From Salvia splendens (Eukaryota; Streptophyta; Magnoliopsida; Lamiales; Lamiaceae), in NCBI RefSeq assembly GCF_004379255.2, contig NC_056032.1, positions 27,811,322 through 27,875,321 of the forward strand: 64,000 nt of DNA, in the 5' to 3' direction. The notes under the pieces were generated by a model. The model made no database searches. It saw nothing but the letters and a program-made list of their open reading frames with translations, and was not told where the DNA came from. This document shows, in pieces, positions 22,661 to 35,010 of this stretch. Within the stretch, counting starts at the first letter, position 1; every line of letters begins with the position of its first letter. The translations under genes were made by a program, and so were the position numbers.

Positions 22661-23308
22661 TCAACCTTCAAGGGATGGAGCCAAGGTAAGGACCTTTACC
22701 TTTTTTGGTTTGTTGGAATCATCCTGCCCCTTTACACGCTCAGGGACCGAACCTCTCTTATCTAGGATGCTCCTCCGAGAAGTCCCAGGGTCCCCATCTG
22801 GATCATCATCCATGTCCCAATCCATTTCGTCTTCATAAACCTCAGAATCAAAGTCACCATTAGGAAGCACCCGGTATTATTGAGGGGGGCAAGAGGAGGC
22901 ATAATTACCTAACTCAACAAGTGACTCATCCCATGACCTTAAAAGAGAGAACCTATTTCCCAACCGTCTCGGAGACGAACCCCTGCTTCCTTCTCCCCTG
23001 GTCGCCACGCCCGGCCCTTTCTGTTCTCTTTCTAATGAGACTGTCCTTCTACCTCTCTCTCCAGGACCCTTTCTTCCCTGCCTTCTCCTTTGGGAGATGA
23101 ACTCCCCCTCATCCTCCTTACCACACACTCCACTAAGGACACCTCTGGCTGGCCCTCATCACAAACCTGACCCTCAAGGTCACCCCCCTTATCACCTTGG
23201 AAACCAGAAGACAAGACCGAGGCCACATCTTGAGCCAACTCACGCTCCTTACCCGAACATCCTTCCTCATTTCCCCCTTTCATCCCAAAATTTCCTTCCC
23301 CCTTCTCC
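22661..23308 (-). CDS. LINE ORF1, C-terminal part
   Basis: This continues the ORF1 frame once the Ty3 element at 23314-28050 and one TSD copy are removed. It encodes a charged, low-complexity tail rich in Glu, Gly, Arg and Ser, an acidic patch (EDEMDWDMDDDPDGDPG) and a basic segment (KPKKVKV). The stop codon is at 22661-22663, one nucleotide before the ORF2 ATG. There is at least one frame change near 22870-23040. No catalytic domain is expected here; LINE ORF1 binds its own RNA. Confidence 0.6.
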
Positions 23309-23313
23309 CTTTC

Positions 23314-24261
23314 TGTAACGCCCGTACTTTTTAAGTACTAATTAATATATGTCGTGAATTAGTTAAAAGGAATTTCTGTCGTCATGCTATGCTTCTCGTT
23401 ATTTTCTTTATAATGGAGTATAGATTTACGTGCTTGGTATGAAATGAGACGTCCCTTTTATTTAAATGATGGAGGTTATTGGGAGGCGTGTTTGAAAGTC
23501 TCGTTGAAGTAATAATGTTGATGTTACTATACTTGGCATGATTGAATGAGATGGATTTTATAGTACTTGGAATAACACCAAGTTACTACGAGACAAATAA
23601 TAATTTGTCTAAACGAAAGGAAACGAAAAAAATATAAGAAACAAACAAAAATAAATATATAAGAACTTGGGCCGACCCAAGTAAAGATAAATTAAAGTCC
23701 CAATGTCCTTAACAATTTTAAAAGAGTGTTGGGCCATCAAACTCTCTTATTTTCCCCAACTTGAGCCCAACTCCACAAATAATATGTTGGGCCCAATTTA
23801 TTCCTAAAATTTTGTACAAGCCCAAAATCCTTCCCTCTCTCCCCCACGCCAACTCTAAGCCTCTCAATCTTCCATGATTTTCCATCTTCCACCTCTCACT
23901 CTTCCATCTTCCAATCTTCAATTCTACAATCAAAGGTCACAAGTTAAATATCAGTTTCTTCACTTCCACATACATTTTTTTCATCTGCAAATTTCAAGCA
24001 AATCCAGAGAGAGAGAGAGAGACGAGAGAGTGAGAAGCTGAAGAAAAAAACTGATGTTTTTTTTTCAATTGCACACAAGACAAGCCAAGCCAAGGAGCTC
24101 ATCCCTTTCGATCCCACCAAGTTCATAGCAACGAAGGTATAATCCCTTCCCTTTGATCATTGTTATACAAAGCATATCATCACACAGTAATCCCACAAGT
24201 AATCCGATCAAACAACTTAATCTAACACCTTAAATCCAAACGCCAAAAAGAATATAACTTT
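23314..24261 (+). repeat. Truncated 5' LTR of element II
   Basis: Nearly identical to 25361-26311, from TGTAACGCCCGTAC to AATATAACTTT. After that the two sequences diverge abruptly, marking a deletion of roughly 1.7 kb of LTR plus the primer site. Confidence 0.9.
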
Positions 24262-24333
24262 GAGAGGTTGTGTGGTGTGGTGTGGTGAGGAGTAAGATTC
24301 AGACAATTGTACTAACGTGTGTGATTAATCAGA

Positions 24334-25269
24334 ATGCCTCCCAGACGTGCAGCGGTTCATAACGAAAATGAGGCCAGTAATGAAACCCAGTGTAGCGTGG
24401 GACCCGAGGGACCACCACCACCACCACAACCAGAACGAAACGTTGAAAAGGAATTTCGAAAAGAATGCCCTCTGGTGTTTGATGGAATGGGAGATCCGGC
24501 CAAGGCTGAAACATGGATACGTGCCATAGAGTGCATATTTAAATTCCTAAGGTGCACCGATCAGGAGCGCCTATCTTGCGTGATCTACCAGCTCACTGGG
24601 TTCGCAGAATATTGATGGGAGACCAAGCAGCGAACGATGTCGCGTGAACAACTGGACGCCCTAACTTGGGAAAACTTCAAGGAGGAATTATATGATAAAT
24701 ACATTCTAAGGAGTTACCGTAAAGCTAAAGAGGCCGAATTTTACTATCTGAAGCAAGGGCGGATGACAGTGACTGAATATGACCGTGCCCTATGCGATAT
24801 GTCTCGTTATGCACCAGAACAAGTGAATACCGATGAGAAAATGGCGGAGAAATTTTGTGCTGGTCCAAGGCACGAAATAAGAATGGCTTTGGCATGCCGT
24901 GGAAGGCTCTCGTATTCCGAATCACTGTCTCGTGCTTTGGATGTGGAGGAAGCAATGCCTACTACTCCAACACCACCTACACCACAACAGAATTTCCGTG
25001 AAAAGAGAAAGTGGGATTGGAACCGAGAATCCTTTTACAACAAAAGGTTCCAAGGTACCCCAAACTCTGCACGGGGTAAGGGAAAACAAGCTACTCCCTA
25101 CCAAGGTGGGGAGTACCGTCAGAGAGCGCCTCCCTGCATCAAGTGCCAAAAGAATCACTTAGGTGAATGCAGAATTGGGACTAATGTATGCTACAAATGT
25201 GGCGGAGTCGGACACTTTGCCAAAGAGTGCCCGAGCAACAACAATGCTGGTTATGAGGAGGCTACATGA
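24334..25269 (+). pseudogene. Tekay-like gag with zinc knuckle, one in-frame stop
   Basis: The frame starts MPPRRAA, typical of this clade. It has a proline run, then the gag core with FDGMGDPAKAETWI, YQLTGFAEY, ENFKEELYDKYI, AEFYYLKQGRMTV and MAEKFCAGPR, and a CCHC zinc knuckle CYKCGGVGHFAKEC near the end (upstream CIKCQKNHLGEC). A TGA at 24613-24615 stands where a Trp (AEYWWE) is expected, so a single G-to-A change broke the frame. Otherwise the 312-codon frame is intact. The product would be the capsid/nucleocapsid precursor. The stop TGA at 25267-25269 closes gag before the pol deletion. Confidence 0.88.
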
Positions 25270-25360
25270 GAACTCGAGGATAAAAGGAAAGAGAAGTGCC
25301 CGGAGTGTTTGTTAGAGATGAGCAAATTTCGGGACGAAATTTCTGTTAAGGTGGATAGAA

Positions 25361-28050
25361 TGTAGCGCCCGTACCTTTTAAGTACTAATTAATATATGTT
25401 GTGAATTAGTTAAAAGGAATTTCTGTCGTCATGCTATGCTTCTGGTTATTTTCTTTATAATGGAGTATAGTATTTACATGCTTGGTATGAAATGAGACGT
25501 CCCTTTTATTTAAATGATGGAGGTTATTGGGAGGAGTGCTTGAAAGTCTCGTTGAAGTAATGATGTTGATGTTACTATACTTGGCATGATTGAATGAGAT
25601 GGATTTTATAATACTTGGAATAACACCAAGTTACTACGAGACAAATAATAATTTGTCTAAACGAAAGGAAACGAAAAACAATATAAGAAACGAACAAAAA
25701 TAAATATATAAGAACTTGGGCCGACCCAAGTAAAAATAAATTAAAGTCCCAATGTCCTTAACAATTTTAAAAGAGTGTTCATCAAACTCTCTTATTTTCC
25801 CCAACTTGAGCCCAACTCCACAAATAATATGTTGGGCCAAATTTATTCCTAAATTTTGTACAAGTCCAAAATCCTTCCCTCTCTCCCCCAAGCCAACTCT
25901 AAGCCTCTCAATCTTCCATGATTTTCCATCTTCCACCTCCCACCCTTCCATCTTCCAATCTTTAATTCTACAATCAAAGGTCACAAGTTAAATAGCAGTT
26001 TCTTCACTTCCACGTACATTTTTTTCATCTGCAAATTTCAAGCAAATCCAGAGAGTGAGAGAGAGAGACGAGAGAGTGAGAAGCTGAAGAAAAAAAACTG
26101 CTGTTTTTTTTCAATTGCACACAAGACAAGCCAAGCCAAGCCAAGGAGCTCATCCCTTTCAATCCCACCAAGTTCATAGCAACGAAGGTATAATCCCTTC
26201 CCTTTGATCATTGTTATACAAAGCATATCATCACACAGTAATCCCACAAGTAATCCGATCAAACAACTTAATCTAACACCTTAAATCAAACGCCAAAAAG
26301 AATATAACTTTCAATGAGAACTTATCTTGCGGGTTGAATCGGGGTGGTTCGAAGTTGTTCCGGGCCTGTTCGGAGTGTTTTCGGGGGGGAGGCAGCGGGC
26401 AGCGAGCAGCGTCCTCTCTTCTCGCTGCAGCGGCGGCTGGCGAACAGCAGCGACGGCGACTCTAGACAGCGACAGACGACGGCTGTGGCTGGACTCTGCG
26501 ACGGCGGCTTCGGCGGGGTAGGACGACTGCAGCAGCAGTAGCGGCGGCGTATGACAGACGACGGCTGCGCTGACAGCACCGTGGCAGCGGCAATTTGTCT
26601 TCCCGGTGAGCAGCGGCCGGCGACGGGGAGTGAATTGGCGGAGACGGTGACCAATTGTAGAAAAAACATTGTTGAAGAGAAAGAGGGAGATTGAGAGAAT
26701 GAGAGAAACAGATAGAATGGGGAAGAGAATAGGGATGTGGGCCTTTTTGTTTTTTTGAATTGGGCCTCACTGATTTAAATTGGGATAAATTTTAAAGATG
26801 GGCTCCATTTAATTGTTTGGGCTTTAATATATTAATTGGAGGTATAAGGTGGGGAAATAATTAAGCTTTGGGGCTTTTAAATAAATCTTTGGGCCAATAA
26901 TTAATTGTGGAGAATTTCTTAAGTAATTCTTGATTAATGTCAAGGATGAATAATATATCTCAAGTCCGAAATAAATATAATTTTCGAATGGAGATAATCG
27001 CGATAATTTACTTATGCGCTTGAATAATTTTGAGGCTTCGTAATACGATACCATGGAGAAAATACGAGGAGCCAACGGAGGAAGTATTGGTGAAAGAGGC
27101 CGACCGGCGTCGCCCGCGACGCCTTGGGCTGCCGCCGAATAATAAAAAATGCATGAAAACCGAGAAACGAGATAAAAGACTTTAATTAGAGTGCATGCAT
27201 TCTAAATGTTTTCTTTCTTAAGATTGATGTGTACTTTATTTACAATGATGTGTATATGGTGAGATAAGGGTGGTTTAAATGTTATGTCATGCCGTATTTT
27301 ATGTTTTGAATTGCCTATCTGATTGTCTACTAGAATAATGTTCTACTAGACTTTGATGGTTAACGAATTCGGTCTAACTAGGGTCTAAGCCCTACTTAGG
27401 CTAGTGCACTGATGGGGATCGTGAGCCGTCCCTTGGGTCGGCCGGTTCAGTGATCGAGTTTGTGGCCACATTCTCGTTTCACATGATGGTTCAGATATGG
27501 TACACGATGGAGGATGATGATGATGGGCCGCGCAGCCATGTTTTACGATAGAAATGATTTTAGTGTTTCTCGGCATTTTTTTTAATGTAAAACCCGAGTT
27601 TCACTCAACGTTGGCTTGACATAACTTTATCGATAAAATGTATTTTGGGCATGAGTTCACTGAGTGCATCAAGTACTCAGCCCCTGCATGTGTTTTCCCT
27701 ATGTGCAGGTTGAGCGTTGACGAGGACGGAGGATGTTGAGCATTTGGACAAACACAGTATTCAATAAGTGTTCCGGTTGCTATTGTGTCTTCATACATAG
27801 TAGTAGCAATCTCTCAAATGCTTCCGCTATGTCAAGTTTTAAAACTCTTATGTTTCCATAATCTGTTGGACTATTTTTTTATACAAACTTTGTTGCTTCG
27901 TGATTTCAGACTATGGTTTGGAAATAAAGTTTCATCTTTTGGTCTACATGTCGTACCCCTTGATTGTTTCTCTTTCTTCCCCCGCTTCTTAAACCCCCCA
28001 TTAGTCACGACCCACCATACTGTCTATCCTTAGGAAGTGCGGTTGTGACA
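25361..28050 (+). repeat. 3' LTR of element II
   Basis: A 2,690-bp LTR starting TGTAGCGCCCGTACC and ending GCGGTTGTGACA. It includes a GC-rich segment at about 26340-26650 with many CAGCGGCGG-type trinucleotide runs, and a U5-like end related to the LTR at 1-730 (TTTGTGGCCACATTC and TGCATGTGTTTTCCCTATGT are shared). Short frames inside it are not genes. Confidence 0.88.
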
Positions 28051-28055
28051 CTTTC

Positions 28056-29147
28056 GTTCTCCGCAAAATAGGGGACATCTCTTCTCATTTGTTTCGGTCT
28101 CTGGCCGTTCACATAACAGACATCACTAGGATGGCCTACGTGCTTGCAATCATGACAGTACAGCGGGATGCGGTCCCATTTAACAGATTGCCTAACTTTT
28201 CTCCCTTGGAGTTCTAAGATGATTTCTTCCATCGATGCCTTGGAGATATCTATCTCGATGCATAATCTAGCGAACGAAAGCCTGGATTGAGCAATAGTAG
28301 CATGATCCACTTGTATTGGTTCCTGCAAAAGACTTCCGAAAGAAAATAAAGCCGACTTTTCAAAGAGATGGATCGGCAGCCTAATCAGATTACACCACAC
28401 AGCCGCAATGGGGGACTCGAAGAGAGGATCAAATTCCGGTGTCCACTTAAAAACCCTCATGGGATGTCGATCAATAAACCACACCGGCATTCCATTTGGA
28501 CCACTCAATAACTTTGCATAATCCGCCAGTAAATTAAATTGAATGAGAACATGTTTTGCATTTATATACCTCCAAGAAAACTCACCTGCAAACCTCATAC
28601 CCTGTAAAGCCCTATGGATATGAAGAGAGGAGGGGATTGAATGTGAAAACTTTCCAACAATAGCATGTCCAAGTTTTTCCGCTAGGAAAGATGTATCCGA
28701 TCCCGAAAAATAGATTGAAGGGAGCCCTGAGCTTTCACCAACGATCCCGATCTTTCTGTTTTTCTCTAGCTCGAAGCTGACCTGATCCCTGCGTTCTGAT
28801 CTGAGATTATTTACCCAGGTGAGCCTGTTATTTTTACCCCCATTCCATTTACCATTGTCTGTCTTGGACCCTTGTCCTGCCTTCTGCTCATCCTTGTTTG
28901 TTCCTTTCTGACCTTCTTGATGGCTAAACGAAGAGTTAGCAACCACAGTAGAGACATCCTCTCCCGATTTCTAGTTCCTCAGATTATCACGAGCATACCC
29001 CGAAGACTCTCTGCCTCTTGCTTTTCCCTTGTATAGGTTGAGGATTTCCTTGCTCAACGGAGGGAATTCCTCATCAATCATCATATTCCCCTGCTGTGAA
29101 TCTCTAGCAAGCTTAAAATCTTTCCTTCCTTCACCAACAGACACAAT
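28056..29147 (-). pseudogene. LINE ORF1, middle part: DUF4283-like domain and zinc knuckle
   Basis: The frame 28056-28946 encodes a DUF4283-like domain (from LGHAIVGKFSHS through FSWRYINAKHVLIQF to PVWFIDRHPMRVFKW and WCNLIRLPIHLFE) followed by a CCHC knuckle CHDCKHVGHPSDVC. This arrangement is characteristic of ORF1 of plant L1 elements, where it is thought to bind RNA. Upstream, 28950-29147 continues the frame (EEFPPLSKEILNLYKGKA) with a TAG near 28973. The left end is cut by the insertion with TSD AGTAC and the right end by the insertion with TSD CTTTC. Confidence 0.8.
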
Positions 29148-29152
29148 AGTAC

Positions 29153-32053
29153 GGTCACGACCGCCCTTCTAGGGTATAATAAATGTGGCGATCGTGACTT
29201 AACAGGACTTAAATGCAATCAAAGAAAAGGGCTAGGGTTTTATAAAAATGGGTTTGACCAAGGAAATAAATGAACAATAAATCAAGAGAAAAAGGTCAGG
29301 GTGACGCTTTGACAGATGGACCAAAGGAGAAAACAATTATAATAATTGGTATTCAAGATAACAAAGGGTTCAACGTACTCCAAAACGTATCATGTCTTTA
29401 GATTCTAAACGGAACTCAAAATAGTGTCAAGATCAAACAATAAGTAAAACAGGTTTCAGCGGAAGCATCTAAGAGAAGAGTGAAGTTATGTGTGAAGACA
29501 CAACGACACTCACAGATCAAAGATAAACAATTCATTCTTTAATTAACTTGCTCAACACCACCATACTCTCGCCCCCGCTCAACCTGCACATAGGAAAACA
29601 CATGCAGGGCTGAGTACTATAAAGATACTCAGTAGACTTATGCCGAAAACATTTTCATAAAAATTATTATTTATCATGCCATACATACGTAACCATCGGA
29701 GTTTAGCTTTAGAAAGGCTCGAGGCACTCAAAATCATTTCCCATTGTAAAAGTCGACTGATCAGTCATTTTCCCATAGACGTTAGCCATATCTGCCAATA
29801 CATGACTTGGAATGTGGCCACAAACCAAGTCACTAGACCGGCCAGCCCGTACGCTAGCACACAGTCTACCATAGGTGTACACTAATCCAAGTAGGGTTTG
29901 CGGCCCTACGAGGACCCGAATTCGATTTAAATAATAGTGACAAAAGCCACATCAGATAGGCACGTTAAAATCAAAATACCGCATGATAAATATATTTGCA
30001 TTCCCATCGATAAGATATTTAGGACATGGTCCTTATTTAAAAGAAAGCCCACCTCGACGGCTTAGATATCAAGTACTTTCTTCTCCTTGCTATCACACTG
30101 AGAGCGCGAGTTATCACCTTTAAAATTTATGTGTATCATAAATCAGTCTCAATTATCGACTCAAAATCATGCATGTCCCCAACGTTTCCCTTTTCCCATC
30201 AATTTGTTTTATCAACATAAGGAAACAAACCATAGCACACATCAACGTACAACACATCACTACAAGATAGAATGGGTTCCTTAACACATATGCACATGTA
30301 TATCATTCAAAGCTTAACAACATAGATTATATTTGCATGAGTTAAATCTGGCAGAAAAGCGCAGTCGTTTTGTAAAAATCATTAAAAATCCATCTGACCA
30401 CCGTTGGGGCTGAAATTTTACCACAATCCATTATACACATCAAAGGTAATCCAGTTAAAATTTCACATCAAAATCATATGTTTAGGTTGGTCAAATCAAA
30501 AACGAAACTCTCTGGTCAAGAATATAAATTCTGACAGAACTGCGCAGTCGACTTCAAAAATTCATTAAAAATATTATTTCGACCAAAAAGGCTGATATTC
30601 ACACACAACACAGAAGACACCTTGAAGTTTACTCAGTTAAAATTTCGCACCAAAATAAGATCGTTTGGTCAGTCAAACACACGTCGGAATCTACTGTCCG
30701 AACACCACCGTTGTCATGCTTCCAAATTTCGAATTAGGGTTTATCAAATATTCATCCCAACGTATATATTCATACTTCCAACACGAAATCATGCTTCAAA
30801 AAGATCTCACCATCATGTTCTCATATATTCACATAGCATTCACCACAAATCATCCACAAGTTCATTCGTAAACAACCTAAATGCATATACATATCCTTTT
30901 TTTCATGTAACCATCAATCCCACCCGATTAAATATTAGATCTACGATCTCTACACTTATTATATGCATGATGGAATCAAAATCAAGGTTTCAATGGAGAG
31001 GGTGAGGAAAAGAAATTCAATTATACCTTTCTTGATCAAAAGCAATCGGTAGAAACAAAGTATAATCTTGATTCTTCAACAATTCTTAAGGCTTCAACTT
31101 AAATCTTCTCAAAAGATGAAGAATTTATGGTGAAAAATAGAAGAAAAATTGGGAGAGAGTGGGGAGAAGTGAGGCGTGAATTTCAAGGGAGTGGGAGGCG
31201 TGTATTTTGTGATTTAGGTTTAGGGTTTCTCTCTTATTTATAGAGTGCAAGATATAATCTTTAATTAAATAAATTAAAGATTTGAAAAGATATGGAGGAG
31301 TGGAAGTTGGCGTGAATTAGGAGAGAAAATAGGAGGAATTCGAAATCTAGGCTATTTATTTAGCCTATGATTTAATTTGGTATTTCACAGAGTAGAATAA
31401 AATAATACGGAGCAGAATAAAAATAATAATCCTCCCAATAATATATGGAGTAGGCGATTTTTATTCCTTCTCCCACAAGGAAATAAATTCAAATCCTAAT
31501 AAAAATAGGATATGGCAAGATCTCCTTGGTGTAACGCATAGGTGTCGTTTTTCTCATGGAGAGAATAAGGAATAATTGGACTTTGGATTTAATTTGGATA
31601 AATATCCCAAGCAATTAATTAAATCCAGGGTAAAATAAGATTTCTTCTCCAATAATAATAGGGGTCGAAAATGCCAATTGAATACTGATGCTCCTATTTA
31701 ATCTCACTCATCCCTTAAGAAATAATGTGCCACAATATATTTCACCCCGCATAGATTATTCACACAGCCACGTCACAATTTCAACCATTTTCACTTCCAC
31801 CACATATTCTCAACACTTTGACCTTTCAATGGCCACGTCATATGTTCCACATCTTCGACTATTCAACAGCCACGTCATATGCTCAGCGGATTTGACTAAT
31901 CAAATCAAATCTAAATTCCAAAACGCAATTAGGTCACACAGAAAACATGCAATTAATTCACTCATCATTTAATCCACATACTTCACGGCATTAAAACATT
32001 TAATGCAAAATTTTAGGGTACGAAAATTAGGGTTCAAAAAGTGGGGCGTTACA
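29153..32053 (-). repeat. 3' LTR of element I
   Basis: It matches 46080-48997 along its whole length with few visible differences, so the insertion is recent relative to the rest of the stack. The minus-strand promoter TATA (CTATAAATAAG) is at 31233-31243. Its last base (29153) differs from the canonical end seen in the other LTR. Confidence 0.92.
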
Positions 32054-32776
32054 TCCTACCACTCTTAAAAGAAATTTCGTCCCGAAATTTGGTACCTTCA
32101 TGAGAAGAGTTCAGGGTACAATTCTATCATCTTGTCCTCAAGCTCCCCACGTGGCCTTTTCGTGCCCGTGGTTTCTCCACAACACTTTTATACTAGCATT
32201 CGATTTATTTCTCAAATTCTGAACCTTTCTGTCCAGGACCATTTAGGGTCTGTCCTCGTAGCTCAAGTCAGAATTCAACGTAACTTCTTCGTAATGAATC
32301 ACATGCTTTAGGTCAAACACGTATTTCCGCAACTGAGATACGTGAAAGACGCTATGCACATTTTCGAGACTTGGCGGTAGCGCCAGTCGGTACGCAACGG
32401 GTCCTACTCCTTCTAGAATTTCATGAGGCCCGATAAATCGCGGTTTCAACTTTCCCTTAACACCAAAACGCGTTATCCCTCTCGACGGGGATACTTTGAG
32501 GAAAGCTTTATCGCCGGCTTGAAATTGCAAGTCGGTTAGTCAGACATCTGCGTACGACTTTTGTCTGTCCTGGGCTTCTTTAATTTTTTTTCATGAATTT
32601 GTCGAACAAATTTTAATCATTTCTTTAACTGCATCGGGTCCCAGTACTCTTCGTTCACCAACTTCATCCCAAAAGAGCGGCGATCCACACTTTCTTCCAT
32701 ACAAGGCTTCGTACGGCACCAAGTTTATCGTTGCTTGGAGACTGTTGTTGTAAGCGAATTCGATCAGCGGTAGCAC
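32054..32776 (-). pseudogene. Element I integrase C-terminus and chromodomain relic
   Basis: The end of the integrase core (LIEFAYNNS.. YEALYGRKCGSPLFW) is at 32591-32776 in a shifted frame. The C-terminal domain with [37 protein letters not shown] and [10 protein letters not shown] is at 32243-32530. Downstream a stop-ridden stretch still reads QNLRNKSN and VLWRNH, the core of the plant chromodomain that directs integration to heterochromatin. The segment ends with the GGGACGAAATTTCTTTTAAG block and purine tract before the 3' LTR. Confidence 0.8.
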
Positions 32777-33924
32777 TGATTCATACTTCCTCTGCGGTCG
32801 ATCACCACGGTTCTTAACATGTCCTCGAGAGTTTGGATCGCCCTCTCGGATTGTCCATCGGTCTGCGGGTGAAGCGTCGTGCTAAAATTCAATCGAATTC
32901 CAAGCTCGCGTTGCAGACTCATCCAAAATCTTGAAGTGAATTTCGGGTCACGGTCAGACGTGATTGTCACTGGGACTCCATGCAGTCGTACTATTTCCTT
33001 TATGTAGATCTGAGCTAGCTTGCTCGATCCATGCGTTACGGGAATCTGTATGAAATGCGCACACTTGGTGAGTCGATCTATAATTACCCATATGTCACTA
33101 TTCCCTTTTTGCGTCTTTGGCAATGTCGTCACAAAATCCATGGCGATGTGCTCCCATTTCCACTCGGGAATTTCTAGTGGTTGCAACTTTCCATACGGTC
33201 GTTGATGTAGAGCCTTCACTTGCTTGCAGGCTAAGCAGCGCTCCATAAATGCCGCTATGTCTCTCTTCATGCCATTCCACCAAAAGGACTTTTTCAAGTC
33301 TTGATACATCTTCGTGCTTCCCTGGTGAGCGGTGTATGGAGTCTCATGAGCTTCACTCATGATCTCGTTCTTGGGTTCCACGTCGTTTGTTACGCACAGT
33401 CTCCCTTCAAAAGTGAGTGCGTTGTCGGACTCCTCACTAAAACTTCCAAATTTGCCAGTTCTCACTTCAATTCGAATTTCTTCAAGTTTCGTATCCATCC
33501 GTTGTGCTGCAACGATTCTCGTTCTTAGATTAGGTTCAACCACTAAGGTGGCAATTCGGTCTTCCACTGTTTCAGGTGCCCTTACCACTTCCAATTGCAT
33601 TTTACTAAACTCTCGTATTAGACTTTCCTCTTCCGTTAGAAAAGCAGCTAGTTGCGAATGGTTCCTTCGGCTCAAAGCATCTATCACTACATTTGCTTTG
33701 CCAGGGTGGTAGTTGATGCCACAATCGTAGTCCTTTACTAATTCGAGCCATCTTCGTTGTCGCATGTTCAAATCTTTCTGCTCGAAGAAATATTTCAGGC
33801 TCTTGTTGTTCGTAAAGATTTCACATCGAACTCCGTAGAGATGGTGCCTCCAAATCTTTAGGGCATGTACTACTGCTGCTAGCTCCAAGTCATGGGTTGG
33901 GTAGTTCAACTCGTGCGGTCTCAA
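32764..33924 (-). CDS. Element I RNase H C-terminus and integrase core
   Basis: One uninterrupted frame of 386 codons. RNase [14 protein letters not shown] supplies the catalytic Glu, TNNKSL stands where TDHKSL is usual so one catalytic Asp is replaced by Asn, and VIDALSRR keeps the last Asp. Integrase: HHCC zinc finger (H near AHQGS, C in CLACKQV), then the DDE core with Asp in MDFVTTLP, Asp in SDRDPKF and Glu in [13 protein letters not shown]. The caller start is not an ATG; the frame continues upstream through a TAA at 33937-33939 into the rest of RNase H. Confidence 0.85.
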   Translation of the reverse strand: MRPHELNYPTHDLELAAVVHALKIWRHHLYGVRCEIFTNNKSLKYFFEQKDLNMRQRRWLELVKDYDCGINYHPGKANVVIDALSRRNHSQLAAFLTEEESLIREFSKMQLEVVRAPETVEDRIATLVVEPNLRTRIVAAQRMDTKLEEIRIEVRTGKFGSFSEESDNALTFEGRLCVTNDVEPKNEIMSEAHETPYTAHQGSTKMYQDLKKSFWWNGMKRDIAAFMERCLACKQVKALHQRPYGKLQPLEIPEWKWEHIAMDFVTTLPKTQKGNSDIWVIIDRLTKCAHFIQIPVTHGSSKLAQIYIKEIVRLHGVPVTITSDRDPKFTSRFWMSLQRELGIRLNFSTTLHPQTDGQSERAIQTLEDMLRTVVIDRRGSMNQCYR

Positions 33925-33936
33925 TTGTCGTGACGC

Positions 33937-34254
33937 TTAGGCGATCACTTTGTTGTTGTGCATCAACACGTATCCTAGTCCCACCTTCGAATCGTCGGTG
34001 TAGACTACGTAGTTCACTCCAGGCCCCGGCACAGCTAACACTGGCGCGGTGGTCAATTTCTCCTTCAAGAGTTGAAAACTTACCTCAACTTTGGCGAGAT
34101 CCACTTGGGTTCCTTCTGCCGATACAATGTGTCCAAGAAAGTTTACTTCTTTCAGCCAAAATTCACACTTGCTAAATTTGGCATATAACTTCTCGGTCCT
34201 CAACGTCTCCAATGCAATTCGTGGATGCTCCTCGTGCTCCTTCCCGTTCTTCGA
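33937..34254 (-). pseudogene. Element I RT C-terminus and RNase H start with in-frame deletion
   Basis: It reads [26 protein letters not shown], the conserved end of the Ty3 RT, then jumps almost directly to [15 protein letters not shown]. The roughly 40-residue link that usually carries FLGLAGYYRRFI is absent. RNase H starts with [14 protein letters not shown] (usual YTDASK). A TAA at 33937-33939 replaces a Tyr codon. Confidence 0.75.
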
Positions 34255-35010
34255 CTAGACCGGGACGTCATCTATGAAGACCAAAACGAATTTATCCAAG
34301 TACGGATGGAATACCCGGTTCATTAATTCCATGAATACTGCAGGTGCATTCGTTAGACTGAACGGCATCACAATGAACTCATAGTGACCATATCTTGTAC
34401 GAAATGCGGTCTTTGGTATATCCTCCATTCGAACTCTCAGTTGGTGATATCCGGACCTTAAGTCCATCTTTGAAAACACGCCGGCTCCTCAGAGTTGGTC
34501 AAACAGGTCATCTATCCTCGACAGTGGATACTCGTTCTTGAGACTCAATTTGTTCAACTCTCTATAGTCGATACATGTTCTCATCGACCCGTCCTTTTTC
34601 TTGACGAAAAGCACCGGTGTGCCCCACGGTGAGACACTAGGCCTAACGAATCCTAGGTCCATGAGCTCTTGAAGTTGTATCTTGAGTTTCTCCAACTCTT
34701 TAGGCGCCATTCGATACGGTGCCTTAGACACAGGTGTGGCTCCTGGTTCGAGGTCGATTGTAAACTCCACTTGCCGATCTGGCGGCTGTCCAGGTAACGC
34801 TTCGGGAAAAACATCTGGAAATTCTCGCACAACAGTGACGTCTTCCACTTTCCTTTCCTCCATCTCCTCTCCGTGGAGATAAACGAGATATGCAGGACGC
34901 CCTTTCTTCATCATTGCGGTAGCTTGAAGTGCAGAGATTATAGCGGTTCTCCGGTTCATTGAGATTCCATGGTACACGATGGGTTCCTTTCCCCGGAGCT
35001 TGTAGAGATA
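34255..35010 (-). pseudogene. Element I reverse transcriptase
   Basis: The frame carries [13 protein letters not shown], the loop before RT, then [71 protein letters not shown] and the active site VFIDDVPV (usual VFIDDILVYS). In-frame stops at 34489-34491 and 34255-34257 break it. Above 35010 the frame runs into element IV; removing element IV and one AGATA joins this piece to the protease at 42556. Confidence 0.85.

Larger units (their letters stand above)
23314..28050 (+). mobile_element. Ty3 Tekay-like element with gag but no pol (element II), TSD CTTTC
   Basis: It is flanked by CTTTC at 23309-23313 and 28051-28055. The 3' LTR (25361-28050) is complete, TGTAGCGCCC to GGTTGTGACA. The 5' LTR keeps only its first ~950 bp (23314-24261); the rest of the LTR, the PBS and part of the leader are deleted. 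Gag follows, then 91 bp containing ATTTCGGGACGAAATTTCTGTTAAGG, the signature before the 3' LTR of this clade. All of pol is missing. Without a PBS this copy cannot prime reverse transcription. Confidence 0.9.

Noticed and set aside
33359..33712. 117-codon plus-strand frame
   Set aside because: Antisense to the element I RNase H and integrase frame.
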